Part shown: positions 1 to 10,903 of the stretch, piece after piece
How the letters are laid out: each line of letters begins with the position of its first letter
How positions within the stretch are numbered: position 1 is the first letter of the stretch
Assembly: GCA_029204225.1 (NCBI GenBank)
Contig: CM055107.1
Location: forward strand, 2,161,218-2,225,217
Direction of reading: 5' to 3'
Length of the DNA stretch: 64,000 bases
From: Diphasiastrum complanatum
Taxonomy: Eukaryota > Streptophyta > Lycopodiopsida > Lycopodiales > Lycopodiaceae
The notes under the pieces: generated by a model
Databases searched by the model: none
What the model was told of the DNA's origin: nothing
Seen by the model: the letters and a program-made list of their open reading frames with translations, nothing else
Made by a program: the position numbers and the translations under genes

Positions 1-81
1 TCTATAGTGTAATATTGGATTGCAATTTTCTAGATTGATAAAAAGACATGATAGTTGAAATGTATTTGCTGATAGTAAATC

Positions 82-1412
82 TTAGTGTTCTTCCATAAGT
101 TGGATTGTTTTGTCGAAATCTCTGCATTTGATCTCAAGCTCATGTCTTTTACGTACCTGCATAAAACTAATACAAAGTGAGTTACAATTAGTATCTGAGA
201 TATTGTATGAAAAAGTTTTGATAGAAAATTTTCATAAAGAATCGAGTGTTTATAGTTGCTTACGAGTTTACCATTGAAAATGAATATGAATTCTGAAAGT
301 ATATCATCTTGTAGTAGCAATAGTTCCCGCCTGATGTGATTTAGGCTCCAATCCTCTTCCACCTCAACACATGTCAAAACTGCATCATTATATATAATTT
401 CAATATATATTTTTGTTTTGAATGTCCACTGGCTTCCAAATCTTGATTGAGTGGCACCCATTTACCATATTTGATAATGGAAGCATAAGCTCAACATTTG
501 TTTTTCTATTCGATAATGAAAGCACATGGAAGACATTTTAATTCTGCATTCTATTTCATCCATAAGTTCAGATAATAAACTATCTGATAAATTTTTGCAT
601 ACAAACATCGTTGGGGTTTTGTGTACATTGACACTTGAAAAGAAATCCACAAATATATTCAAAGAAATAAGCCAACTCAATCTGACTATTTTTTATCCTG
701 TGCTTATCTTTAATGAATTTTTTACATCATTATATAGCTTGCAATGAAATGATTCTGAAATTGCAGCATCTGGAGCAACCCATTCATCACTTCCAAAACT
801 AGGTAATGGAATTGGGACTATTTGTCCAAAATCTCCTTTTGTATCAAGAATGTACATTGATTCATAAAAAGAGATCTCACTATCAGCTAGATCTTTTGCA
901 GTTCTACCTCAATATTGCAATTGTCCAATATCAGTGTGAATAATATCTAACACACCTGCTAGAGATCCAATGGGCTCCCATTTATTTATGTTGGATGGAT
1001 ATAAATCTGCAAGAGAAAAATAATTAGATTGGCAAGTTTACTAATAGATATTAATGAATGACAAAAATCAAAGTATTGTAAAATATCGATACTCACAGTT
1101 GTTTTTTTTGTGATCCCGACGATTGAATCCTTGCACATTTATCTCTGAATGCATATATACATGCTGGACTAGAATTTCAAAATTAGATTTTCCTCCTGAT
1201 GATGTTTTGAAATCCAAAATTCTGGCCTTCCAATAAGATCGAAATGATAGTTTTGACCTTTTGCTTTTTCGAAATGCTCCTCTTGATGATGGATGCATCA
1301 AAACCCAAGAGTTTTTTGAATAATTTCTTGGCACCCATAATCCATTGTCATCTTTCTCGTTGAAGAGAAGCATAGAGTCAATTGAAGAGCACAGCTTCCT
1401 TGATGTCGCCAT
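82..1412 (-). pseudogene. Unrecognised multi-exon gene, probably decayed
   Basis: I do not recognise the product. Exon 1 (1412-1097) starts at an ATG in good context (protein MATSRKLCSS...) and ends at a GTGAGT donor. A 90-base intron ends in a pyrimidine-rich TTGCAG acceptor, and exon 2 starts at 1006 in matching phase. The same frame runs on to 264, where a GTAAGC donor opens a 107-base intron with a TTATGCAG acceptor. The last exon (156-82) adds about 24 residues and a TAA. Exon 1 has a YWKARILDF stretch vaguely like a Tudor or chromo barrel. Exon 3 (encoding VEVEEDWSLNHIRREL and FIFNGKL) looks like a beta-grasp, ubiquitin-like segment. An in-frame TGA lies at 911-909 and further stops lie near 690 and 464. 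The latter two may fall in an unplaced intron, but the TGA splits an otherwise open exon. Splice sites are seen; function is unknown. Confidence 0.45.
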
Positions 1413-1765
1413 TCGTTATGTGCAGGCAAAAATCTGAATTACTGAACTATGAATCTGAAAATATGCGTAGGCAAAAAGTCATGAATATGAAAATATGTGT
1501 TGGCAAAAATTTGAAACACTGAACTATTTAACGCTACAAATGAATTGTAGTTAACCTGGTTAACCATGATTTGACAATGCATATACATTAATGGTACATC
1601 GATATTCTCATTTCAACCATCTATCATATTCATTTTCAATATTTTTGGGTCTCTTCAGGTAGTGATGAGCTGGAAGGGGAGGCCTCAACAACCAATAGCT
1701 TTTCCACATGTTGTCCAATGAAAAAATAATATATTTAAAAAGTTTTTATTCTATTTATATTTCTT
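1413..1765. other. Non-coding spacer
   Basis: AT-rich sequence upstream of the unrecognised gene and next to the end of copia element A. It would hold the promoter of the minus-strand gene if that gene is or was active. No clear TATA box or other feature is visible. Confidence 0.3.
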
Positions 1766-1935
1766 TTACAAAGGCCCTTGTCGAGCTAACTGTTCGTCTT
1801 CGTCTCCGTTGACTTTCATGTTTGCGAAACTTTTAGTGTTTCGTGTTTCCAGATGTTCGAGTTCGCGAACATCTTCGTCAAGTGAAAGACTGAAAACTAG
1901 CAAGGCTTTGTAATCAGAAACACTTTGTTTCTTCA
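1766..1935 (-). repeat. Truncated 3' LTR of element A
   Basis: About 170 bases match the right end of the LTR at 4823-5859, including the shared terminal run ctttgtttcttca and the cgaa/ttcg-rich stretch. On the minus strand it begins TGAAGAAACAAAG directly after a purine tract (TTTGAGAGGGAGC). The rest of this LTR is missing to the left, so no target-site duplication can be read. Confidence 0.75.
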
Positions 1936-2721
1936 GCTCCCTCTCAAAGCGTGGTAGCTTTATGATCCCGAGACTGCTTCTTTGCCTCTCAAAGAGCCCT
2001 TTGTCCAGAGCTTTAGTGAAGATGTCAGCAACCATATATTTCGTTCCTATGAAGGTGGTCTGCATCATCTTCCTTTCAATCAGATCTCTGATCAAGTGAT
2101 ACTTGATCGCAATGTGCTTCGTTCTTGAGTGGAACACAAGATCTTTCGTTAGGTGCATCGCAGAGGTGTTGTCCATCTGCAAGACCAATGGCTCGTTTCT
2201 TGTTTCGCCCAATTCGTCCAAAAACTGCCTTAGCCAAATTATTTCGTTGGCCATCTTCGCTGCTGCTACGTACTCTGCTTCGCAAGACGACTGGACTACA
2301 ATGGTCTGTTTCTTGCTGACCCAGAGAACTGCTGCTCCTGATGCGATGGTGCATCCTCCTAAGATGCTTTTACAGTCGTCTCTGAGAGATGCCCAGCTAG
2401 CATCGCTGTAGGAAAGTATCTTGAGACCTGCACCACGACAATAACACAAGCCATAATCCCTCGTTAATTGAAGATATTGAAAATTCATTTTGCAATCTTC
2501 CAATGTGTTGAGCATGGATTCGTGCAGAATTGGCTCATTCTAAATACTGCATAAGCAATATCAGAGTGTGTGTTGTCTGCAAGGTACATCAGTGAACCTA
2601 TCAGCCTCCTGTAGGGTGTGAGCTGCATCAGTTCCCTTTCTTCCTCAGTCTTTGGACAGTCGTCATTTGTTAGCACCATCCCTGCGAGCATTGGAGTGTT
2701 CGCTCCTTTGTAGTTCAGCAT
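1936..2721 (-). pseudogene. Copia RNase H domain (element A)
   Basis: The translation carries the copia RNase H hallmarks: YSDASWAS, the block around SSCEAEYVAAAKMANE, the metal-site region LQMDNTSAMHL, the HSRTKHIAIKYHLIRD block and the terminal VADIFTKAL. A frameshift near 2500 separates this from the preceding QLTPYRRLIGSLMYL connection block at 2485-2721. In an active element this domain would degrade the RNA strand of the RNA-DNA hybrid during reverse transcription. Here it is broken and can only be a relic. Confidence 0.85.
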
Positions 2722-3564
2722 CCCAAAGTCCTATAGGATCTTCTGGGTGTATCTGGACTGGTGAAGGTATAACTTGCCTCCCTCATAGTCCCTTTCAATT
2801 TGTAAGCCTAGCTAACAACTGGCTTCTCCCAGATCCACTATCTCGAAATGCTTCGAGATGTCTGTCTTTACTTCAGCAATTAGCTGCTCACTCCTGCAAA
2901 GTATCAGAGTATCGTCCACATATACAGCCACTATGATGATCTGCCCATCTATAACTCTGACATACACATTGGAGTCAGTCAACAGAGGCTTGAATCCCAA
3001 TGATTTCAGGGCCTGATCCTTCTTCTTGTACCATTGTCGGGCTGATTGCTTCAAACCATAGATGCTTCTATGCATTATGCATACATATTCAGGAAGTGAA
3101 TTCGAGACAAATCCTGGGGGTTGATCCATGTAGACCTCTTCGTCTAATTTGCCATGCAAGAAGGCTGTCTTCTCATACACAATGTGGATCCTGAGGTCAT
3201 AAGCTACTGCATATGCAAACAACAGACGTAGGGATGAATGTTTGTCGATAGGAGAGAAGGTTCCAGAGTAGTCAATACCATATCTCTGAGAGATACCCTT
3301 CACTACCAGTCTTGTCTTGTATTTCATCACACTCCCGACTGGTCCATATTTGAGTTTGAAAATCCATTTGCATTTGACAGTCTTGCATTTATGAGGTAAT
3401 GGCTCCAACATCCATACTTGGTTCTTCCTCATGGACTCCATCTCTTCATTCATGGCTTGGATCCATTTGTCCTTTTCTAGACCTTCAATTGCCTCCTCGA
3501 ATGTCTGTGGTTCGCCATTGAACCCACAAAATTCTTCTAATGTGGAAGCTGAGCTACCTGGCAC
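2722..3564 (-). pseudogene. Copia reverse transcriptase (element A)
   Basis: A clear copia reverse transcriptase. The order is an N-terminal block (EEFCGFNGEPQTFEEAIEG), the KCKWIFKLKY block, the palm region with HGKLDEEVYMDQPPGF, SIYGLKQSARQWY, and the catalytic YVDD box followed by TLILC. The usual KARLVAKG has become KTRLVVKG. After DLGEASC a TAG interrupts the frame, and a second TAG lies just before the DFGMLNYKGANTP block, so the product would stop before RNase H. Sequence is very close to element D in the same window, so both derive from one family. Confidence 0.85.
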
Positions 3565-3674
3565 AAATCTTGCTGGCGCTCTTCGTGGTCTTGTAGACCT
3601 TCTGGGAGATCCTCCCGGAACAACTATACCTTTGCCCTTGTATGCTCTGCTCAGTCCGGAACCATTTTGGTTTA

Positions 3675-4700
3675 CTAAACAGGGTCTTCGTTGGCCATTG
3701 TTCTGCTCTCGTCAAATTTGACATCCCTCATTGTTTTCACAGTGTTCATGTCTGACATGTAGATTCTGTAGTATGACGAATTATTGTCCTCGGCTTTTTC
3801 ATCAAGCTTCTTGCGAAGCTTATCAGGAATATGGCGGAAATCGATGGCTGCATGGATCATTCTCATGGCAATGGATACACTCAATCTTGGGATTGAGCCA
3901 GCAGGTATCTACTGTATGCCCGTCTCTTCCGCATCTTGTGCAGGTCTTCTTGTCGGCATCTTATCGTTTAGACCTCCCTTTGGTCTTCCAGTTGTTTTTG
4001 CTGGTCCCCTATGCTTGCTGGTCACGATCCTACCTCTGATTCGACTCCCTCTTAGGCTTGAACTATTTCTTTGATTTTTCTCTGTTGCCGTAGAGTGTCT
4101 GGTCAGAACCATCTTTGTGATAAAGATGCTCTCTAGCCTCGACTTCCTCTCGAATTTTGACAATCGCCTTTTCGAGGTTCATGGTAGGATCTTTCACGAG
4201 CAAGGTTCGTGTCGTCTGAAAAGATCTGGGTAAGGCTCTCAACAGATATGTGAGCTACTTCTCAGTTGATACTGCATTCTCTGCTCCTGAGTTGTGTAGT
4301 GATAGAAACAGATCCTTCATCTTTCTCACGAAAGAGGTGAGGTCTTTTCCATCCCACTGTAGATTCATCAGCTGATCTTCCAACATCATAATCTGACTTC
4401 TTGATTTTGTCTGAAATCTTGTGAGCAGTGCATCCCACATCTCCTAGGCTTTGGAGAGTGTAGCCAGGTCAAGTGCAAGGCTATCTTTGATGGAAGATGA
4501 TAGTAAGGCTACTACCTTGTCGTTTTTCTCCCTCCATTCGCGTAGCTCCTTGTCTGTTGTCGTAGGCATTTCTTCTATGCCATCCACCTAGGGGAAGAGT
4601 CCTTTGCCCTTGAGTATCAAAGATGTCTTAACTTTCCAGGCTAAAAAGTTAGATCCTGAAGAATTAAGTATAGTACAGATCTTGTTCTGCATGTTGCTGA
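3675..4700 (-). pseudogene. Copia gag fused to integrase C-terminus (element A)
   Basis: The right part is copia gag of the UBN2 type (4255-4440: WDALLTRFQTKSRSQIMMLEDQL, then LTSFVRKMKDLFLSLHNSG). It is followed in shifted frames by the basic gag tail at 3909-4250. From about 3884 to 3675 the translation jumps to the integrase C-terminal segment (IPDKLRKKLDEKAED, then VKTMRDVKFDESR). The zinc knuckles, protease and the catalytic integrase core that lie between these parts in element D are absent. This is therefore an internal deletion of roughly 1 kb or more, inferred by comparison with D. Confidence 0.8.
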
Positions 4701-4810
4701 TTGAAGCCATTTCTTCTTGAAGTCTGTTTTCTTGTCGTTTGGTTGATTGTCTAAATGCTTGGGCTCCTGAATCTGCTAGCTTCTCGGTTATGTCAGAATA
4801 TGACAGGGCG

Positions 4811-4822
4811 GCTCTGATACCA
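4811..4822 (-). promoter_or_regulatory. tRNA-Met(i) primer-binding site of element A
   Basis: On the minus strand this reads TGGTATCAGAGC, the standard plant copia primer-binding site complementary to the initiator tRNA-Met 3' end. It lies directly inside the 5' LTR. Confidence 0.85.
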
Positions 4823-5859
4823 CTATTGAGAATCGTGCATTGCTCCGATACAATTGATGAGAATCGTGAGAAGAAAATTCATGAAGCATTCGCGACTCTC
4901 TTTCGAGATTCGAATGGAGTTCAGATGAGTTCGCTGGACACTGCCAATTGAAACACTCCTACAATCCTCCATAGAATAGTCAGTTACTACTGATCTACGT
5001 CCATAAAATTAATACAACGTTCAACTTTATTTCAACCAAGGTGCGGAATTCAAGGGAAACAAGAAAACTCAGACATATGAAAGATAAACAACATAAGCAT
5101 TCGTTATCCAAGATCAAACACAACCAAAAAAATAATCTATATTGATTTTCTCTGATTTCTTCAAGGCACTGCAAGCGAATCCACGTAGTGCGTTGGCGTG
5201 AGAGAAGCACGGTTCTCTCACGAGTAGTAGTCTCACTTCACTAGCGGACAATTGGATCTTCTGATCCTAGATATAGTTATCTTCTCGCACGTTGGCGGAG
5301 CTTTTGTCTGCGTTCATCTTGATTGCTTTACTAGCATCAGACTTCTTTTTTTTGTGTCTCTTCTCTCAGTTACACTATGTGTATCCTGTTCTAATATGTG
5401 TCAAGTATTATCCAATAAGTACGGTCTCTCTATGTAAACCTAAGATTAGAGTGATTATACATCTACAACTAATCAGGGAATTACAAGAGTGGCAGATTAG
5501 CCACGACCTAGGAAGTATCTGCTGACGTCATGCCATTAGATCAGATCTTTGTACTTCTAAGTACTTGCGTGATCTCTGGTGGTACTCCTTGGAACGCGAG
5601 GACAAAATGAGTTTCGTTTCCACCATTGGTTTCGCTCGTCTGCCTTTCTCTCTTGCTGGACCGCAAAGGAATCTCGTTCGTGGATCCTTCGTGTTTGTGA
5701 GCCGTTCGTGTTCGCAAACCGTTCGTCTTTGTCTCTGTTTCGTGTTCACGAAACTTTTCGTGTTTCGTGTATCCGGATGTTCGAGTTCACGCACATCTTC
5801 GTCAGGTGAAGGACTGAAAACTAGCAAGACTTTGTAATCAGAAACACTTTGTTTCTTCA
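4823..5859 (-). repeat. 5' LTR of element A
   Basis: Bounded on the left by the primer-binding site and on the right by the cttca terminus shared with 1935 and 48932. It is about 1.03 kb, long for copia. It contains a perfect 10-base-pair stem-loop at 5197-5222 (cgtgagagaa / ttctctcacg) and a shorter hairpin near 5490 (gtggcagattagccac). Both recur in the related LTR at 47827-48932. The end near 5700-5859 is rich in alternating ttcg/cgaa. Confidence 0.75.
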
Positions 5860-6613
5860 GCTTCTACATGATGAAATGAAATCATCCAGATGAACAAGAT
5901 AAGAGAATTGATGAGAAGTAGACCTCCTTGACAATAACTCTCCATGTTCTTTTGACAAAGCACTATCTTCATGAGCTTCACCATCTTGGAACATAGATTG
6001 AGGTAGATCACTTGCCTCCTCCTTGAGATGATCCAAGTTCCTCTTGGCCACACTTCCACAAGGAGTAGCATCAATTTTGAAAAGCTTATACCACAACTAG
6101 TCCCTCTTGCTACCTTATCATCATTTCTCTTATTGAAACAATTAGAAGCAAAATGCCCCTTTTTATGACAAAGGAAGCACTTCTTGTTGGATTTGCAACT
6201 TGTTGATGTTTGTGATGACTCTTCATCACTCTCCTCCTTTGACTTGTCCTTCATGAAATGTTGATATTGCTCTTTTTCCCTTCCTCTGGCTTGTCCTTTG
6301 TGAAGTATGCTTTCACCTTTTCACCATAGATGGATTCCAATGTGTCCCAAGACTCCTTGGATGTGGTACATGAGCCAATATCACACAACAATTCATTTGA
6401 AACATTTATCTTTATGATATGTAGAGCCATCCTAGCTCTCTTTTTGTACTCTTGGACCTCTTGGAGCTCTTGAGGCTCCTCCTCAAGTCCTAGCACAATC
6501 TTCATCACATCTTGGAGCACCAAAATGGACTCCATTCTAGCCTTCCAAATAGAATAGTTGGAGGTAGATAGTCTCTCACTAGATTCCAATAGAAAGGAAC
6601 CCATAGATGCCAT
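5860..6613 (-). pseudogene. Copia gag with zinc knuckle (element B)
   Basis: Gag begins with an ATG at 6613 (MASMGSFLLESSERL...), followed by the usual YSIWKARMES block and the block around RARMALHIIKINVSNELL. The frame then shifts and reaches a CCHC zinc knuckle (CFLCHKKGHFASNC) near 6200-6150. Between these, most of the gag centre is missing. Left of the knuckle the remaining sequence (to 5860) resembles the linker upstream of reverse transcriptase but is broken in two frames. It is closest to the gag of element H (54921-55586). It would have been the capsid-like protein of a copia particle. Confidence 0.75.
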
Positions 6614-7272
6614 GTAATAGTGAAGACTCCTTGTGATTTAGACAATGAAATGTTGCTTATCTCTCACTATAGGATCCTTGAAAGGTGTACTACCAACTCC
6701 TATGCAAGATCTTGCAACAAAATGTGAGATGGATCTCACTAGCTCTACCATTCTCTCTCAAACTAGATCAACCTCTCATCAATTGATGGAGTATAGGCAA
6801 AGTTTGGGTCAAACTATCTTTGGCACATGATCTCAAATAGATGACATTGGCAAGCCTCTTCTTGAATTTTTTGGTCAAACTAGCAAGATATGATCAAACC
6901 AAATGTGTCCACATAGGTCTAGGTGCCCTACATAACCCTCTTCAAAATCTTATAACTTTTGAGTGGCTCTATCAAATGGATTGAAACAAATTGCTACAAA
7001 AACTAGACAACTAGCTTTCAAACAAGCTATCTAGCACCAAATTTGGATCTAACTTGGAAGAGAACTTTCCAAATGAACTTGGCTGTACTTCACACAAGCC
7101 TGAGCATGGAACTCCATACATTGCCTGAAATGATTCAATAATTATAATAATGAACCCTCTTGATCCAAATTTCCTTGAGATAGCATGGGAGATGCAATCA
7201 ACACTCTCTAGATCTAGACTTTCATGAAGATTTTGAAACTATGGATGATAGATGCATCAAAAGCTTAGGTAG

Positions 7273-7284
7273 GCTCTGATACCA
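7273..7284 (-). promoter_or_regulatory. tRNA-Met(i) primer-binding site of element B
   Basis: Minus strand TGGTATCAGAGC, immediately abutting the LTR terminus TTCACA at 7285. Confidence 0.85.
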
Positions 7285-8115
7285 TGTGAATATTCAAACA
7301 CGTGGGAATGTCCTAATGTGTGAAATTGATCTCCTAAGCTTGGATCATGCACCATAGATCACCTATCGATTGAAATCCAAGATCAATGACAAGATCTAAG
7401 GCAAAAAGACCATTCTACATGCATTCATTCATTACCAAAAGGTGTTTCACACGTGTGGAAAACTTCATGAAATAAAGTATCTCCCAACAAGCTCCTCTCC
7501 TCGGGTAGAGAGAGAAAATACCACTTTTGGGCTCATCTAGAGAGAGAAGACAATACAAGCAAAATTGGCAAATCTCCAAATTGACTCAAAAACTCATAGA
7601 TCTCTCATACATTAATGAAGGGAATGAAAGTACATATAGATACTCATGGAGATCCATGCTTGATTCTCATTGGACCCCTTAAACATAGCCTCTCTAATAT
7701 TATTGGATGTGTGATGCAACATTCCTCACTTTTGATTAGACCCTTCCAACACATCTCTCTCTTATGATTGGACCCTTTGACTTTTGCCACCACATAGGGT
7801 GCATCACTCATCAAACCTAAACTTGACATGTGTAAGCAACCTAACTAGCTTGAGTTACATCACAATTGAATTTTGGCCTAATCATGACAAAACATGTGTA
7901 CTTGATTGACCATTTGACCTCTAAAGCCAAAATTGGCCCTATCACCTAGTGACACCAAGATGCTTGACTAGCAATCTTTATGATACCCCTAAAGTCCACA
8001 TTATAACTATTTCTAAGTATTTTACACATGTGGGAACATGCTCCACACATGTGAAATGTACTCACAAGCATAAAATCATAAAATAACCAAGATAGTTTTT
8101 TGACAGTTTTTCACA
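7285..8115 (-). repeat. 5' LTR of element B
   Basis: An 831-base LTR with six-base inverted termini (tgtgaa at 7285, ttcaca at 8115), the same termini as the H-family LTRs at 52523-53223 and 63145-63823. It carries several cacatgtg/cacgtg-like words. The right boundary is inferred from the terminus, not from a second copy. Confidence 0.6.
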
Positions 8116-9289
8116 CCTATTTCTAGGAAGATTGGGTGCAAATCTCCTTCACTATAGGTGCATTTTTCACCTATTTTGGACGTTGTTTTTGACAGTGTTT
8201 GTCGCTGATTTTCTGCTGACAAGTCGCTGTTTTTCAAACTTTTTATCGCTGTTTTTTTTTTTTTCAGATCTGTGGTTCATTTCCCAATCATCTTTACATA
8301 GAGAATTGTGCACCAATAATGTTGGCATTTTTGCCATGTGTTAAATCTCTATTTTGATGTGATAGTCTTGTTAGGGAGAGTGCATTTTGGATCGTATTCT
8401 AGGAGACAAATCTCTCTTGAATCCTAAAGAATGTAAGGCATGGTCTAGTTCTGGGATGACCACAAAGCTATATACTTAACTCTAGAAGAGTAAACTGCGC
8501 AATCATGTATTGATGGGGCCCTTATCATCTTACTACCTTAGGAGGATGTTGGTCGTGCATATCTGATGATCTAACTAATAATAAGATCAGGGAGGTTGTT
8601 TGTTTAGAACCATATGTTGATCTTCATGTGGAGTATCAATCTCTGTTGTTGAACCTTCTTATATTTTGGAGGTGCAACTCAGATGGAAGTTCTATCATCA
8701 GGGTAGATCCATCTACGTTGTTCTCTTACCTTCAGTTTTTTTAGTGCCTTGATAAGCTGACCAGGTGGTTCACTTAAGCTGTTGATGGGTGTTGATGCTG
8801 CCGCTACCGTTGTTGCTTGAAGGGAGGAACTAAAAGAGTAGGGGTTTGAAACCTCACTTGACTTGACCATCATGTTTGATGTTTGAAGCTGAGGTTGAAC
8901 TCATTTATTAAAAATTTTGAGTATTTGTAAGCTCTATTTGAGTGGATGTTGTTGTAAAGAATATTACTTCTGAAGTGTGAAACTTGAGAACTTATTGAGC
9001 CTCCAAAGTCCATGAAGGCAAAATTTGGTTTTGTTATCTGGTTGGTCATTGGATTTGACAGACTACTTGGAGTTACCTGAAGGTTCTGTTATAGAGGAAG
9101 AACAGGATCCTATTTGGTCTAAGCAAGTACCTTGGGCATGACAGATTTAAGACAATTTTCTTGGCTAGTGTTTTTTGGAGTACTGCAATTTCTTTCCTAT
9201 GCTTTGATAAAGTATTATATTCTTTATGGATTGAGAGATTCTAACTGGCAGTTGAGCACAGATCTCTTGCTGCTTGGAAATTTATTTTT
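8116..9289. other. No recognisable gene
   Basis: AT-rich sequence with a poly-T tract near 8253-8266. No open frame shows a known domain. Parts on the + strand close to 9290 may be older copia sequence, but I cannot support that. Confidence 0.3.
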
Positions 9290-9473
9290 TGGATGACTTA
9301 TTCTTTACATGTAGCTGTGACAAACTCATTGAAAGTGAAAAAAAGTCACTAAGTGTAGAGTTTGAGATGAAGATCTTGGGGACCTACACTACTACTTAGG
9401 GAATGAGGTCTGGAGACAAAACAAGAACCTTTGATGGGAGTAAAGCAAAATTATATTTGTCATTAAGGGAGAG
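9290..9473 (+). pseudogene. Copia reverse transcriptase 3' fragment
   Basis: Two adjacent frames together give FEMKILG followed by DLHYYLGNEVWRQ, the block that lies just after the catalytic YVDD box in copia reverse transcriptases. A one-base shift near 9385 breaks it. The thumb and RNase H that should follow are missing, and the sequence passes to a purine-rich tract (aagggagag, about 9465-9473) and an LTR. It is the deleted 3' end of a plus-strand copia element. Confidence 0.55.
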
Positions 9474-10073
9474 TGTTAGAAGTCACTATTTGTCCTATTT
9501 GTCCTTTAATGGAGATTCCTCTATTGATGCTCTGATTGCGAAGTCGAGGTACCAAAAGGTATACCTTGGACAGTTGTCAGGGGTTATCAGAATTTATATT
9601 CTCCCTAGGTGGGATCTTTTCCAGAGATAGTATTGCAAATACAAAGCTTTCTCCAGGCTTGGATTGCATGACTTCATGAGGTTAATGTCATATTTAATGA
9701 AGTTGGGGCCATGTATATGGTTTTGAGAAACCAAGGAGCATTTTTTAACTTTTGGTCCATGTACTCAATGGCTGTTGGGTGTTGGCTTTTGGATATTCCA
9801 CATTGGGAACCATTGGCCTTTGGATTTCTCTATCTCTACTAGTATAAATAGGTGCCCTCTTTCTGCTGAAGCGGGGAGGAAGAGCTTGAAGAGGTTGGAG
9901 AGACTAGAGAGAGTGGCAGGCATTGTGTACATACATTCTTTGTATAGAGATTTGTCTCCACTGATTTTCTACTTTGCTTCCACTTGTATGCATAATTTGT
10001 GATTGTTCATAGAACGTTAATAACTTAATTCATTGTGAATGTTTCCGCTCCTAGTTCACCTTGAATCCCGACA
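9474..10073 (+). repeat. Probable copia 3' LTR with TATA box
   Basis: Starts TGTTAG directly after a purine tract and ends CCGACA about 600 bases later. A good TATA box (tataaata) lies at about 9842-9849, as expected inside an LTR promoter. No second copy in the window confirms the ends. Confidence 0.5.
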
Positions 10074-10903
10074 GTTTGGAGTAGAACAGACTGCATTCAT
10101 GATATTGAAGTAGTATTTCCAGACTTCTTATGTTAATGTTTTGCTATTTTGTGTTTCTTGCTTGGCGGTAGCGGCAACGGATGCAAAGGAACATCACACT
10201 ACGACTTGAAAATGGCCAGAAAACAGCTAGAATACGACTAAAAGCGGTTGGAAAATGTTTGCAAACTTTTAGATGACATTTTCGATAGAGAACGACATTT
10301 TTTGGCAACTATGCTTTATTCACCTTGGCCTCATTTCGTTTCCTGTTATCAAGAATCATTGTTCAGTACAGTATTTTGCATCTTAAATTTCCATAACTTG
10401 TAGTTAGAGTGATCCAATTTAATAGAATTAGGCAAAAATGAATCTACCTCTCTTTTGATTGATATAGATGCTCACTGGGGTCGATAACCAATTGGAAGGA
10501 CCTTCACGACAGTTCCAAGTGGAAGGACCTTTACATAAACATACGCAAGGGTCAACCTCATGGTCGCCCAGCTTCCTGTACTGATTGTTGGGTTTAGGTA
10601 CCTCAATGCCTTCGAATTTTATGAAATGACTTTGGCTTTGCATTGATTGATTACCTTACGAATTGAATTGGTAATAACCTTCTGAAAGCTTGAATACTTG
10701 AGGCAATTGCTACCCAAAACACCCGAATCTCCAAAATGAAGGTTACAGGTACTAAACAACTTCCTACATTCCTTTACTATAATGGATTCTTTGTGTTGAT
10801 TACGCCCAGTTTTTGGGCTTTTTAAAAAGCATAAAATGTCACTGATTTTTTTTAAACAAAATTCAAAATTCTGAAGCCCATTCTAGACGCGCGTCAGTCC
10901 GCG
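10074..10903. other. No recognisable gene
   Basis: Mixed AT-rich sequence. Nothing with a supported domain. From about 10,870 the base composition changes abruptly to GC-rich (gcgcgtcagtccgcg), which continues to about 11,020 and looks like a separate small insertion. Confidence 0.3.

Larger units (their letters stand above)
1766..5859 (-). mobile_element. Ty1/copia element A, internally deleted
   Basis: A minus-strand copia element with a complete 5' LTR on the right, a tRNA-Met primer-binding site, gag, a short integrase remnant, reverse transcriptase, RNase H, a purine tract just right of 1935, and a truncated 3' LTR on the left. The internal part is only about 2.9 kb because protease and the integrase core are missing: gag-type sequence passes directly into the integrase C-terminus near 3890. 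Several in-frame stops and shifts show it is dead. Its sequence family also includes element D (23725-27050) and the copy at 47281-48932. Confidence 0.85.
5860..8115 (-). mobile_element. Copia element B, 5' part
   Basis: A minus-strand copia element with an LTR (7285-8115), an adjacent primer-binding site (7273-7284), a leader of about 660 bases, and gag starting at 6613. It stops abruptly where the LTR of element A begins at 5859. Either A inserted into B or the two were joined by deletion. No remainder of B is recognisable to the left of A. Confidence 0.75.
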
